Assembly (NCBI GenBank): GCA_014706295.1
Contig: JACSVZ010000011.1
Coordinates: 456,663-520,662 of the forward strand
Length of the DNA stretch: 64,000 bases
DNA from: Lycocorax pyrrhopterus obiensis
Lineage: Eukaryota > Chordata > Aves > Passeriformes > Paradisaeidae
Direction of reading: 5' to 3'
Part shown: piece by piece, positions 50,630 to 62,312 of the stretch
Numbering within the stretch: position 1 is the first letter of the stretch
How the letters are laid out: every line of letters starts with the position of its first letter
The notes under the pieces: model-generated
What the model saw: the letters and a program-made list of their open reading frames with translations, nothing else
The model's database searches: none
What the model was told of the DNA's origin: nothing
Translations under genes and position numbers: made by a program

Positions 50630-53600
50630 TTCCATAGTTCCAGTTGCAAGTTTCAAGCCGGAACTTTGGCAGGCAGGGAGTTCGGCGTCGGCCTTGGCGC
50701 TGACATCCGGCAGGGAAGAGCAGTCGCAGCTCCGTAACACGGCCATGCAGAGCCTCTTCGGAAAGTATAAGCATTTATAATTTTCAAAACTTTCGGATTT
50801 AAGGAATTCGTTCATCGTTAGAAATCACAGCCGTCGTTTTAATTCGAAAGACAGAGTCTTTTGATACCTCCTCGCGTCCCAGTGTTTGGGATTCTGTCAG
50901 AATACGTGCTTTATGTGTTCTGATACAGTCTGTTAAGGATGTCGGAGTGCATTTTTCTTGTAAGATGTATAATAAAAATTGAGATTTTGAAATAAATGCG
51001 GAAAAGTGATGTTGTCAGCTATGGCAAGAAATGATGAGTTTGAGCTACCCAGTCTCAAAAGTTGTTGCCCAGCCTTCAGTACATGGGAGTTAGCATCAGC
51101 TCCTGCAAACCTGTGAGTGTGAACCGTGCAGGAGTCGGCCCTCCCATTGTTCAGCAAATGTGTGCCTGGAGTTCTGTGCCACTGTTCTTAGTACAGAGTC
51201 ATCAGAATCTAGAATTGGATCCTATTAGGGTGTTCCTACTGAAGTCTAAGACAAGAGATGCCACCTGTTGCTGTTCAGATTGGAACCGATTTTTGCATTT
51301 GACAAGACGGCTGCATGAATTTGTGCAATAAAGTCATTCTGATGAATGATCAGAATCAGCACAGCGACATCTCAAGAAAGGAACAGAGAGAAGCACTTTG
51401 TATTCTTTGCTACCAAGTTAAAAAAAATACTGATGTAATTGACAAAACCCATATTTTTGGTTGGGTTTTTTTTTTTGCCAAAGCAAACATTTGGAAGTTT
51501 AATGTCTTTATTTTTATTTTTTGTGTATGTGAAACCAAGTGAGGGCCTTCATTGCTTCATTGGTCCCTGAGGAGTACTGTGAGACAGTAAGAAACATCTT
51601 TCTGCCGGAGAAGACACCTCTTGAGTTACCAGCTATTACGCTGTAGTGGGTGGCCAGTTGGTTTCCTGGGTGGGCAGTTGGTGGCCTAAGGAGAGAACTA
51701 GGCAGTTCTAACTGGCCACTGGAAACACTACCATGTGTTGGGTGGAACCAGCCTAGGGCTGTTGCTGAGCTGAAGCTAATGAGCAGCTTTATGGGAACAA
51801 GATGTTGGGAAACTGGGCTGGCTCTCTGAGGAGTTGTCTTTTGCTGTGCTGGGGCTGTCACCCAGTCATGGGAAAGCAACCTGTGTGGAGAGGCATGGAG
51901 CAGCTGCGTTTGTGTTGCATGGGTTCTGAGAAATTTGAGGCCTATCTGCCTCCCCTCTTCATGGCCTCTCCCAATTACCATGGCCTTTACCTCGCCCTTC
52001 TTGAGAGTCCCCTCTGTATGTCTCATACTTGCTGCCTTTAAATCTCCTTGCAGTATCTGCTGAAGGATGTGCCATAGCACTTGTTGCTATCTGGGATAGC
52101 CTTCTGACAATTGGTAATAGGCATCCAGCCTCCAAATCACCAGATAGAAAAATAGTTTCAAGCCTCAACTGTTAGCACTCCTGTAACTCTGTGATACAGT
52201 ACAGTTAGTGCTAGTTAGTGCTACTTGCTCTGCATATTCTTTGGAGCAGGACAGGAATCCAGGTGTCACATCTCCCAGTTAAGGGTTCTAATCATGAGGC
52301 CAGATAAGAGCACATCTCACTCAAGAAAATAGTTACTTAATAAAAAACAAATCAGTTCCAGTGGGAAGAAACGGAGGGAGGCCTGTTCTAGTAGGGCTAG
52401 AATTCTTGCTTGAGAGGTGTGACACTGGTTGTCTTCTCTGTTTATATCCATGTACTGCCCAACTAAAATACTCCATTAATATTTGGTTTAATGGAACAAA
52501 TAATTTTTTTCTTGAATCATAGGGAAATCTGATAGAGATAGAAAGGGGTGTTAAAGCAGTATTAAATAGTTTTGATAGCATAGAGAGAAGTAGCACATGG
52601 AACCTGGTGATGTGAAGAAACTTGTTATGTGTCAGGTGGGGTTCCTTTGGGGGCAGGAGCCACCCCTTCCTCTGTAGTAGCTCGTGGAGCACAAAAATCA
52701 GATTGTGAAAATGGTGTGGGTTACATAACTGGCGTGTCCAGGTGAACTTTGCAAGTACTGAAATGTGTTGAAGCAGAGGGGACAGCAGAGCATTCTGTCT
52801 GATTTGGAAAAGGTATCAAAAATATACTTGTCAGAGACAACCTAAGAGAACTGTATATGCTTTGAGGGCTACAGAAATCCTGCATTTTAAAATAAAGTGC
52901 AGACAAGGCCAGTGTATGCTCTAAGAGGAACATACACTTAACACCTTGACTAAAAATGTCTGTGCAGTTACACATGCACAACTAATACAACTGGCCCTGC
53001 CAGTCTCATGTTGGTGTACAGGAACACCTTGTTAGCAGGGTTTTCAGTTTAACTGCCCAACCAAACTGCTTATTCGGTCAGAATCTGAGACTGAAACATG
53101 GTTTGCAAAAGTTGCTTTAAGAGTTGAAATTGGGAAAATAGTAACACAAAGGTGTTAGACACTACGTATCTAGATTCAGCTCCACAGATGTCAAAAAGAG
53201 TTGATGGTCATTCTGCCCTGAAATAGGAAAATGAAAAGATTTCTTGATAGGAAGGGTGTGGGTGTAGTCATACATCTTCACAATTGAGAAGACCTTTCAG
53301 TGACAGAGAATGTTAATTTTCAGTAACATTCAAGTCAAATTTAGTGGGCTTTGCCATGAATGTTATTGAACCACACTGCAGCTGCATCTCATTCTGGCTC
53401 CTTCATCATGGAAGAAAATATGCAGTTGATCTACACAGTTGAATTTTAACGTGTAAAGTAAAACAGCAAAGTAAAAGTAAAACAGCAACTCAGACTGCTG
53501 AGAAAAACAAACGGGAACAGTACACAGCTGATGAACCTGTGAGTTAAGAATGACCAGTGACACACAGGAGCTCGCTTACAAAACCTCTCACACATCCCTC

Positions 53601-54500
53601 CATTCATCAGCCAGACAGTGAAGCCATCCATCACTGTGTTGTTACAGATGTGAGACATGTTCCTGGGCTGGACGCTGCCCACCCTGGGCAGTCAGCACTG
53701 CCCAGTGCTGCTGCAGCTGCTTGCTTTTCCCCAGTCATCTGGAGGATGGGCAGGGAGCATGTATCACACTGGTTGCGTGATACTGCATGTCTGTGTGTGA
53801 CACAGTGCTGGGCTGCACCGCTGCCACGCAGTCTGACCTCCGAGTAGGATTGTTTAGTGCCAGTTAAATGCTTTTCTTCAACATGACAAATCCACACTGA
53901 TTTGACTGATCACTGAGTATTTTTCATTGGAGCCATAGGTAGATGTTTCAGGAGCTTAGGACCATCCTGTTGCCCTTCCCCTCTTCTCTCCCAGCCATTT
54001 AGGAAGTCATCCTGTGAGATGAGAAGAGAAGGGGACCAGCTGTTAGCCTTGCCAGGGCCATGGCCCTGCAGCAGCTATGGTGGAATCCTCCTTGTGCCAC
54101 CAGTAGGGCCAGGAGCAGGCTGACCTCAGCAGCGGGAGAACATGAGTCAGGTGAGAGGATGTCTTGCTCATCAGGCCAGTTTGTCTGCTGGAGAGTGGAC
54201 AATGACCAGTGCACGAACTAGGGCAGGGGACCTTATTTGTGGATGAGTCAGCTGTGGTTGCTGTCTTTTTATGGGTGACAGTCCCCTGTCTTTGTGTAGT
54301 GATCTACACTGCCACCACCTGTGTTCCTGTCCCACCTGCTCAATACATACTGTTACAGGCTCAGCACATTGCTTGTGGCTGAATGTCACCCAGACACAGC
54401 CTTTGCAATGTGCTACCTTTTCCCATAGATTTATTTCCCACTCAGTACTGGTAGGCCTCACAACAGCCATCAGTTTGAACATCAGCTTTAAAATTAGTGC
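50630..54500. other. CEBPG intron 1, no embedded gene recognised
   Basis: AT-rich intron between donor 50117 and acceptor 55051. A 188-codon minus-strand frame at 51514-52080 has no recognisable domain and is opposed by a plus-strand frame; it may be part of an unrecognised repeat. The rest shows no RNA gene or known exon. Confidence 0.55.
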
Positions 54501-54509
54501 TGTAAGATG

Positions 54510-54898
54510 GTTGAGAAAAGGTGGTCAGGCTGAGCACCCTTGCTCCAGAGAAAAAGAGATCGGGGAGGAATTTGTCTGCGGATACACCCAGAGATGTGGT
54601 CCGAAGAGGACAAGGATCAAGTACCCCTGTTGGTCAAGAGTCAGGCTGTTAATAGGTTTAAGCCACAGAAGGAAAACTCCAGTCTGAAAACTAAGAAAAT
54701 TTTTTAACTGGAGGAAAAGTTAGACAGTGGAACATGTTGCCAAGACAGAGGTTGTGAAACTGGAGATATTTGAGGCTAGGCTAGACACCCATCCATCAGG
54801 GATAGCTTTGGAATAACTGAGTGAAGCCAGTGAACAATTCAAACAGCTTCACTAGATGACCCAGTAATAGTCCCATCCAATCCAAATACGTTTGAGGC
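54510..54898 (+). mobile_element. CR1 LINE 3' fragment in CEBPG intron 1
   Basis: The blocks AGGAAAACTCCAGTCTG, AAAGTTAGACAGTGGAACATG, TTGCCAAGACAGAGGTTGTG and CCCATCCAATCC follow the order of the CR1 3' region in sense orientation. It is diverged and ends about 150 bp before the exon 2 acceptor. Confidence 0.7.
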
Positions 54899-55071
54899 TT
54901 CAGAAATGTAGTTGGCAGCTTGTCCACTTCCAGCACAGTTATGATGTGTTACTGCCAGATGTACCATCAGTACTTTATGCTAAAGCCGGTGATGTATAAG
55001 ATTGTAGCTGAAGCCAGCATCTTTAATAGCTTTTTTTTTTTTCCCTACTAGGTTCACCTTGCCCTTAATCC

Positions 55072-55077
55072 ATGTGA
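55072..55077 (+). promoter_or_regulatory. Start-stop uORF (ATG TGA) in the CEBPG leader
   Basis: The only ATG in the predicted leader is followed at once by TGA, 84 nt before the main start codon. Start-stop elements hold a ribosome with both start and stop codons in its sites and usually lower translation of the main frame. The ATG context (ATCCATGT) is weak at -3, so leaky scanning is expected. Confidence 0.7.
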
Positions 55078-55161
55078 AGATCTGTTGGAAACACCTTCTA
55101 GAAACACAAGAGTTTTCAGTCTCCTAATAAATTCTGTTGTGTCCAAGAACAGCCTGTCCAA

Positions 55162-55614
55162 ATGAGCAAGACATCCCAACAGAACACCACTACAGATGCG
55201 AGCGGAGTAAGTGTGATTCACACCCAAGCACACTCCAGTGGTTTGCAGCAGGTTCCCCAGCTGGTGCCAGTTAGTCCTGGTGGTGGAGGCAAAGCTGTGC
55301 CTCCAAGCAAACAGGGAAAGAAAAATTCCTTTGTGGATAGAAACAGTGATGAGTATCGTCAGCGCAGAGAGCGAAACAACATGGCAGTGAAAAAGAGCCG
55401 GTTAAAAAGCAAGCAGAAAGCGCAAGACACACTGCAAAGGGTCAACCAGCTTAAAGAAGAAAATGAACGTTTAGAGGCAAAAATTAAACTCCTGACCAAG
55501 GAGCTGAGCGTACTGAAAGACTTGTTCCTTGAGCATGCCCACAATTTTGCAGACAATGTGCAACCTGTTGGCACTGAGACCACCACAACAAATCCAGAAA
55601 ACAGTGGACAGTAG
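55162..55614 (+). CDS. CEBPG: CCAAT/enhancer-binding protein gamma (C/EBPgamma)
   Basis: A 150-residue bZIP protein, the same length as the mammalian one. It is a nuclear factor that has no strong activation domain. It works chiefly as a heterodimer, restraining other C/EBPs or joining ATF4 on C/EBP-ATF composite sites of amino-acid, redox and stress genes. Visible parts: a Gln/Ser/Thr-rich N-terminus with a GGGGK linker (40-44); the basic region RNSDEYRQRRERNNMAVKKSR (60-80) with the NxxAVxxSR signature at 72-80; a leucine zipper at L97, L104, L111 and L118; and a short acidic/Thr-rich tail. Start chosen at the first ATG in a frame that reaches the conserved MSKxSQQ-type N-terminus, although the Kozak context (C at -3) is weak. 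Identification is certain. Confidence 0.98.
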   Translation: MSKTSQQNTTTDASGVSVIHTQAHSSGLQQVPQLVPVSPGGGGKAVPPSKQGKKNSFVDRNSDEYRQRRERNNMAVKKSRLKSKQKAQDTLQRVNQLKEENERLEAKIKLLTKELSVLKDLFLEHAHNFADNVQPVGTETTTTNPENSGQ

Positions 55615-57095
55615 ACACAGGCGACCTTATGAAACGAACTCTTGAGGTGCAGCTTGTCTGCAGTGCCCACGCAGTAACCAAGCAAAAACTGTACCTTTAG
55701 TCATTGTTTTATGGAGATTTTCTTCTTTTTGATTTAACACTGAAGATTTGTAACAAACCAGAAACTGCTTAGGGTATTTGTTTTAAATATTTTTCTCCTC
55801 AAAGATTTATGCAGCTCTGAACTCCTAGCCAACAAGGAATGTAATATTTAGGAGATAACATTTTCACAGGAATGTTCACTTATCATTTTAGACTTCGCAT
55901 AATGGGAGGAATCCAGCAGGATGGCTCACTATAGTATCAGAAACTTGTAATTGGATAGAACGTCTTTTAAATACGTTAGTGTATTTAAGCCCTTTGTTTT
56001 CTCCATTACATATTACAAAATGCAAAGGCTGTGGAGAATGTTTGCTTTTTACTTTAAATCTGTAGAGCAAGTCCTATGAAGCACCACATAGGTCCCTCCT
56101 GCCCAGTTATAGTTAATGGGGAGGTTGTAGTAATAGTGAGGCTGGGATGCTTACCAAGGTTCACTAGAAAAATAACAATATGCTCTGATGATGTATACAG
56201 GCAGTTTGCCTCCAACACATGAAGCATCATGTACAAGAGGCAAAGCAGCACACTGACAAAGCCTTTTATTTAAGCTTGTGTTCATACTGCTCAGATATGC
56301 TCAGTGACTGGGGCCTTATGAGAACAAGAGTTTGTTTTCAGAAAATTTCAAATTGCTACCAAAAAACTGTGCCCTGCAAAATTGCATTCTTGCTGGGAAG
56401 GAGGTACTGGGGAGAACAAAAAGTGCAGCTTGGCTAAGCAGTGAAAGGGGCAGGACAGCAGGTGTTCAGCTGGGATGTATGGATCACTGCTGGCTGACAT
56501 TAATCTTACAGAAATTTACAGTGGTTTTAAAAATAAATGGCCCTAGTATGAATAACTGATTCAGTGGAATTTCTACAGGCATCATACAGCTGTGTGAAGG
56601 AGTATCTTTAGTCTTATTTCCATAGAAGTTTTTCTGTAGCAACTTTTTTATTGCTACTGCTAAGTCTTTGCCATGATCCATAATGCAGTCCTATGTGTTG
56701 TATTGAGGATTTAAACAAAGTAAAGCAGGAACTTGGATGTAACTTTAATTTATTTTTAAATATTTCCTCGATGGTATAGTTATTTTACATTTAACCTGTG
56801 TGTCTGTCTTGTAGATTACTACACTGTCTTAATTTCCCTCTTACGGACCTTTGTCCATAGATTATTTTGGAGGATGCTTGTTTGCTTTGTATCTGTACTT
56901 AGGAAAAAACTTGGATGTTACCTCTATGAAGATACTGTTAGAGAATGAAACCTTGAAAAGTTCTTTTTTGAATTTAAACTTTTAATACATGTGGAAAACT
57001 TTAATGGATTGTTTTGGATTATAGTAGAATTTTTACAGATACGTTTTTTCATTCTAACTGCATCTTAAGTTTGTAGGGTTGAAATACCAGAAGCT

Positions 57096-57101
57096 AATAA
57101 A
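57096..57101 (+). terminator. CEBPG poly(A) signal
   Basis: AATAAA about 1.48 kb after the stop codon, followed 12-20 nt later by a TG-rich then T-rich stretch (GCTTGTAGTGG, CATTTTTCCTGTCC) suitable for cleavage near 57118. Confidence 0.75.
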
Positions 57102-57119
57102 AATGTTTTGCTTGTAGTG

Positions 57120-57784
57120 GCCTCATTTTTCCTGTCCCTTTTCTATTTCCCTCGAGTGCAGAGTTGCCCAACTCACACAGCTATCTTGGAGAAATCAGTG
57201 CAACAGTCTCTGTTCCCCTCTTTCATTCAGGTTTTTGCTCCATGGAAGCAATCAGAAACTCATTACAGTTTTGTCTAAATGTCTGATTTAACAAAAAAGG
57301 AAAAAAAATTTAAGACTGAAAATTTACTGCAATTAGAGGGGAGGGGAGAGGAGCACACCACCAAAAATTACAAGGAAAAAGATGACCTGAAGGCATCTCA
57401 TTTGTTAACTGCACCTCCTCTGGTGAAAAGGCCAGCACTAATCTCTTGCCTTGTTGTCTGACCTGTGAACTGGGACTGTGTGGCCCTGTAGTCCTGAAGT
57501 TGGTTTGCCAGGCCGGTGTGGGGCCCTCCTCTACCAGTCCGAACACGGGCTGCAAATCTTGGCTGTTTGTTTCTGATTTTGGTGAAAATGATTTCTTAGA
57601 TCTCTCATGAGGGGAGTGCTCCTCTTACTGAAGCTCTGAAGGGTGACTTTTCCACCTGTTGCTCCTGACAGCTCTGATCCCACTTCCTTCATGTTTAAAA
57701 CCAAACCACTGATTTATGAAAAGTCATTTGTTTGGAAAATGAAATTTCTAGTTTATCAGCCTCTGCATTGGTTTTCTTTACCGA
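57120..57784. other. Convergent intergenic DNA after CEBPG
   Basis: No gene recognised. An 81-codon and a 60-codon frame overlap on opposite strands without resemblance to known proteins. Confidence 0.5.
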
Positions 57785-58060
57785 TGTTGTGGTTTAAGCC
57801 CAACTGGAAAATGAGCCCCACGCAGCCGCTCCCGTCCCCCCACTCCCTCAGGTGAGAGACAAACTGCAGATTACGGGTTGAGATAACAGTTTACTGGAAA
57901 CAGCACCCAGATAAGAAAACAAACAGTGACAGCAACAATACTAATGACAACAGCGTATAACAGAGGGAGATGCCGCGCAAAGCGCTCACAAAGCCCAACG
58001 CGACGCGGCCCTCGCTCCGTTCGCCGCTCCTGCCCCGGGACAGGAACAGAAACGACAGAA
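57785..58060 (+). mobile_element. Partial LTR of an avian endogenous retrovirus
   Basis: Begins TGTTGTGGTTTAAGCCC and continues with GAGCCCCACGCAGCCGCTC, GGGTTGAGATAACAGTTTAC and a run of CAACAATACTAATGACAACA. That word order is characteristic of an LTR family abundant in Neoaves. Only the 5' part is present. The usual TATA-containing middle and 3' end are missing, and the DNA passes into the GC-rich minisatellite. No internal retroviral genes are present. Confidence 0.65.
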
Positions 58061-58145
58061 ATGGCGGCGCAGCCTCCACACAGCACCTTTGTCCTGTACC
58101 CGCAGCCGCGCCCACACGGCTCCAGCCCCGCCCCCTCCCGGCACG

Positions 58146-58800
58146 GGGGCAGCGATCCCTGGCCTTGGGGACACCGGGACAGCGATCCCCGGCCTTGGCG
58201 ACACCGGGACAAGGATCCCTGGCCTTGGGGACACCGGGACAGCGATCCCCGGCCTTGGCGACAGTGGGACAAGGATCCCTGGCCTTGGGGACACCGGGAC
58301 AGCGATCCCCGGCCTTGGCGACACCGGGACAGCGATTCCCGGTCTTGGGGACACCGGGACAACGATCCATGGCCTTGGCGACACCGGGACAGCGATCCCC
58401 GGTCTTGGGGACAGTGGGACAGCGATCCCCGGCCTTGGCGACACCGGGACAAGGATCCCTGGCCTTGGCGACACCGGGACAGCGATCCCCGGCCTTGGGG
58501 ACAGTGGGACAGCGATCCCCGGCCTTGGGGACACCGGGACAAGGATCCCTGGCCTTGGCGACACCGGGACAGCGATCCCCGGCCTTGGGGACAGTGGGAC
58601 AGCGATCCCTGGCCTTGGGGACACCGAGACAGCGATCCCTGGCCTTGGCTGACAGTGGGACAGCGATCCCTGGCCTTGGGGACAGTGGGACAAGGATCCC
58701 TGGCCTTGGGGACACTGGGACAGCGATCCCTGGCCTTGACTGACAGTGGGACAAGGATCCCCGTCCTCGACTGGCACCAGGACAATGATCCTTGTCCTTG
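58146..58800 (+). repeat. GC-rich 30-bp minisatellite, about 21 copies
   Basis: The unit is GGCCTTGGGGACACCGGGAC followed by AGCGATCCCT (30 bp), with a common variant having CAGTGGG for CACCGGG and AAGGAT for AGCGAT. The period is exactly 30 through about 58650, then slips by a base or two and decays to 58820. Because 30 is divisible by three and the unit lacks stop codons, all six frames are open for 187-327 codons. The translations are ten-residue repeats and show no coding evidence. Confidence 0.95.
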
Positions 58801-58829
58801 GCTGGCACCGGGACAAGGCCTGGGAGGAG

Positions 58830-61800
58830 CACCAGGCTCTGCAGCCCCTCACTGCCATGATTGTAACAAATCATTGTTTTAAATGTACCCTCAGTGAGAG
58901 GCTGGTTGCAAGAAAGGGGTCAGTGTTATTCCAAGCCCCCACTCGCTAAAGTAGCTCCAAGGAGCAAAGGACCTTTCCCCTAAGGTGAAGCAGCCCAGGC
59001 TGTGTGACAGCAAAGTACCTCCAAATCACCCCTCTGCTGCAAAGCACAGAAAATTTCAGTGTGGACCTATAAAAGTTAAGATTTTCTTTTTGACACATTA
59101 TTCTTAACTCCAGTCTGTGACAGAATCCAGTTCCTGTCAGTACACAAAGAGTTACAGCACCGCACATTTCACCAGGAAACCTGATTCCCACTTTCTCACT
59201 CTACCAGTAAGGGAAGGGGTCTGCTCTAGCCCCATGAGCAGTGGGAGGCTGCACTCCTTTAACTACTCCTGTAGCTGCAGCCGGGTAATTGCAAGGTAAA
59301 TTCAGAGCGCACCCAACCCGAGGGAGCTAAAGCAATTTGCTGCAGCAACTTACATGTATCATTTCATAAGTGTTCAGACGTTTCTAAATGCACAAATTTG
59401 CTCAGCATAACACGCATTCTGTTACTTCGGTGCCACTCTATTCAAGTCTGTGCCAAGGGAAAAGGCATTTGGGAAAACATGATAGTAAGAGTATAAAATA
59501 TCTTGATGTAGTCAAAAAGAAAATTTGCCATAACCTGTATTTTCACCCCATTAATACACTTTAAATTATCAAATATCACATTTTAAAGTATTAAATATCA
59601 CTTTGCCTATTTAAAAAAGGTTTCCCCTCCCCTCCACAATTTAGGAAAAAAGGTCTAATTCACTTTTTGCTTAAGTGGATAAAAACGATCATAATTACAG
59701 AACAAACTTCTGGAATGAACGATGAAATTTATATTCACCAAGTTCGTGGGCCTGATGATGAAGGAAAATGGGAGGGGGTGCCCCATCCCAGACCAGAATG
59801 CATCCCCATGCCGGGCAGGCGGAGCAGGGAGCTGGGTACGTGAGCGGGCGCTCCCCGGCCCCGCGGCGGGTCCGTGCGCTGCCTCACCCCAAAGCAGAAC
59901 CAGTTCTGCCTCCTGCAGAGCCCGGCATTGCTCGACCTGTTCTGCAGCAGCAGAGCCCAGCTAGTGCCAAGATTCATCACAGGCGGGGACAGGCCTATTA
60001 ACTACACTGAGTGATGGCTCAGTTGAAACAGTTCCAAAGCACTCCTTCTTTCAAAATCTGTTAAATGTTACTATTAAATAGTAAGTGCTGCTGAACCCAA
60101 GCAACAGCAGGTTTCGGAGTACCCAAAGCAGTGAGCCATCCCCTGGGTGTGTTCAGAGCCTGCCACAGGAAAACACTCGGGGAACGAGGCTGAGGCCTTG
60201 ATCACTGTCTTGCACTGAAAAAACCTGAGTTTTAGGGGCAGATGAGTTCAGAGCAATGTAAAAGGAGTATAGTCTCTGTGTTCTCATATCTGCAAGGCTA
60301 CCAAAGCACAGCCTGATGTCCTTGTGCAGGTACTACATCTCAGAGGTGGAAGACTTCAGTCACAACAGCAGGAACATCAATGCAGCAGCACATACAAGCT
60401 TCTGATCTCACACCCTCCCTTCCTCAAAAAACTGTTCCCCTTCACAGTCAAGAATTCCTGCACTTACCTCTTACAAACCAATGTCAAGAAACCTCTAAAA
60501 AATGTAAATAGGCTTATTTATTAATTGAGTGACATTAATACAGTCCTCTGGATTGTTTTACAATGTTTCTTTGGTCTCCCACGTGCAGTTTCCTACGTAG
60601 CAACGGGTCACCAAGCTGTTGGGAACAAAGAGCAGGTTCTTGTCACACAGACCAACCTGCTTAGCAAAAAGAGCTCTCCTAGAGCAACGTATTCGACAGT
60701 TTTTAAGGAAATTATTTCAGCCTAAATCCAGTCCTGAGGAGGGCACAAAGGCTGCGGCACAGTGGTTTCTGACACCATCGAAGCCCATGTTGTGCTGTGC
60801 CCCCCATGTGAGACAGGCGCTTGCAGGAGCTCACAGCTGATCCCATCACCCACGTGTCAGTGGCCTGGTGTGAGCAACAGAACTGAGATGCTCACACCAA
60901 GATGCTGAGATATCAACTCAGCTGATCCCTTCAGTGGGAAAATCCTCATCTGGCTGGCAGTGAGATCCAGAAAGGACCTGATGCTCTGCTGTGGCTTCAG
61001 CTCCCCCTGACACAGCAGAGGGATATTCTGAAGTGGCTTTGCAGTCAAACTGCAACAGAGCCTGAATATTGAACAGGAGTTTTGATGTGTATGTAAAGCG
61101 AGAAAGATTATTTTTATGTAGTTACCAGCATCTAGTGTTATTTTATGATGCAAGAAATGCATTTATTATCCTGCAGGCTGATGAATACCTACAGTAAAGA
61201 AAAGCTTCTCTTGGTAATTTAAATCTTGCATGAGTGGAAAATCATTTTGTGACCAACATTAATATGTTTGTAATGTATCCAAATAAAATTTGTATTATTT
61301 CATTCTGAACTGTCTAACAATGAACTGTTAAAAATAACTCTATCATGCTGCACAGCATATACTGCTGAATGACCATGAGCCCTGTAGCAAAGATATTCCT
61401 TTCTTTCAACTTTTCAGGGTCATGAACACCATAGCAATCTATTTTTTTAAGGAACAAATAGATGAACAAATATAATGAGCATGGGGCTGTGTGTGAAGGA
61501 TCAGTGCAGCCAGAGTAGAAAACTCTGGCTAGCGAAGGGTCAAAGTTTGCAGAGCACAAATTTGTAGTAGGGTCAGATAAAGAAGCAGGAACTGGAGCAG
61601 AAAAGCATAATGACCACGAAGTTGTGAACATAAATTATGCCAAGGTGAATTTTAATAAAAATTTGATTCTGCTTACTGCATCAATACAGATCCGTAAGAA
61701 AAAATATGTTTCATTATGTCCACTGAGAACAAGTGATTTTTATTTCTATTTTTCACAGTACTTGTGATGAAGTTTAAAAAAGGACTTAAGAGTGTTATAA

Positions 61801-62065
61801 TTGCTCGTAGCTTTCAGATAATCCATTTGGTATTTTAGAGTCTCAATCATCAATATTCAGATTTAATTGCAAGATACATCTGAGCTGAGATGTGACAGAA
61901 GTATAAGCCCCACTGATAAGGCAGCAGGGCTATTTAGCTGCCACTTGGTCACGTAAACTGCTGATTGTAAGCAGCAGTTGAGTTACCTGGGTATCAAATG
62001 CTGAAGCCTTCTACCTTCATTTTTAATGCATGAAGTTTTCCAGCTAATAGCCTGCTTGCCTGTCT
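58830..62065. other. Convergent intergenic DNA before PEPD
   Basis: No exon recognised. Contains a GC-rich patch at about 59780-59960 and a small AT-rich tandem duplication at 59557-59602. The PEPD 3' UTR may extend into the right end: other minus-strand AATAAA words occur at 61739-61744 and near 61160. Confidence 0.5.
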
Positions 62066-62087
62066 TGCTATTAGAAATTGGATGCAT

Positions 62088-62093
62088 TTTATT
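62088..62093 (-). terminator. PEPD poly(A) signal candidate
   Basis: AATAAA on the minus strand 68 nt after the PEPD stop codon. It would give an unusually short 3' UTR. Alternatives lie at 61739-61744 and near 61160, so the true end is open. Confidence 0.4.
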
Positions 62094-62160
62094 TTATATG
62101 CTGCAGCATTAAATCAGAATGATGACTGATTAGTTGAGGCAGTAAGTATCATCCTGAAGT

Positions 62161-62310
62161 TTACTGCTTTTGGCTGGAGAGGCAGTCAAATGATTTGGAA
62201 CTGCTCTGGCCTTCTGCCATGAAATCCTCTATTTCTTCCACGGTTCGTGGGACGCATGTGAGCAGCTCCATTCCAGTGGCTGTCACGGCGATGTCGTCCT
62301 CAATCCGCAC
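62161..62310 (-). CDS. PEPD: Prolidase (Xaa-Pro dipeptidase), last coding exon
   Basis: A 150-bp terminal exon encoding 49 residues and TAA. It starts in phase 0 after the acceptor CCCCGTGCAG and reads [20 protein letters not shown] and then [14 protein letters not shown]. This matches the C-terminus of vertebrate prolidase, the cytosolic manganese M24 peptidase that cleaves dipeptides with C-terminal proline or hydroxyproline in collagen turnover. The Glu in VRIED corresponds to the last metal ligand of the pita-bread fold. The tail ([15 protein letters not shown]) diverges from mammals, as tails of this protein do. The rest of the gene lies beyond the right edge. It converges with CEBPG, as in human. 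Confidence 0.93.
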   Translation of the reverse strand: MRIEDDIAVTATGMELLTCVPRTVEEIEDFMAEGQSSSKSFDCLSSQKQ

Positions 62311-62312
62311 CT

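Larger units (their letters stand above)
55052..57118 (+). other. CEBPG: CEBPG exon 2 (5' UTR end, CDS and 3' UTR)
   Basis: The acceptor is a strong 13-T/C tract ending in CTACTAG at 55051. The exon carries 110 nt of leader, the entire coding frame and a 3' UTR of about 1.5 kb ending after AATAAA at 57096-57101. The single-coding-exon layout matches mammalian CEBPG. Confidence 0.85.

Noticed and set aside
49972..50815. Long frames on both strands across the CEBPG CpG island
   Set aside because: Composition-driven, overlapping on both strands, and crossing the exon 1 donor. No homology recognised.
51514..52080. 188-codon minus-strand frame in CEBPG intron 1
   Set aside because: No recognisable domain, no splice support, and an opposing open frame. 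It may be part of an unnamed repeat.
58146..58800. CRISPR-like array
   Set aside because: The repeats are contiguous with no unique spacers, and the genome is vertebrate. It is a minisatellite.
57871..58882. Six overlapping frames of 187-327 codons with ten-residue repeats
   Set aside because: All six frames are open because the 30-bp unit has no stops and a length divisible by three. No start context, homology or splice structure supports coding.
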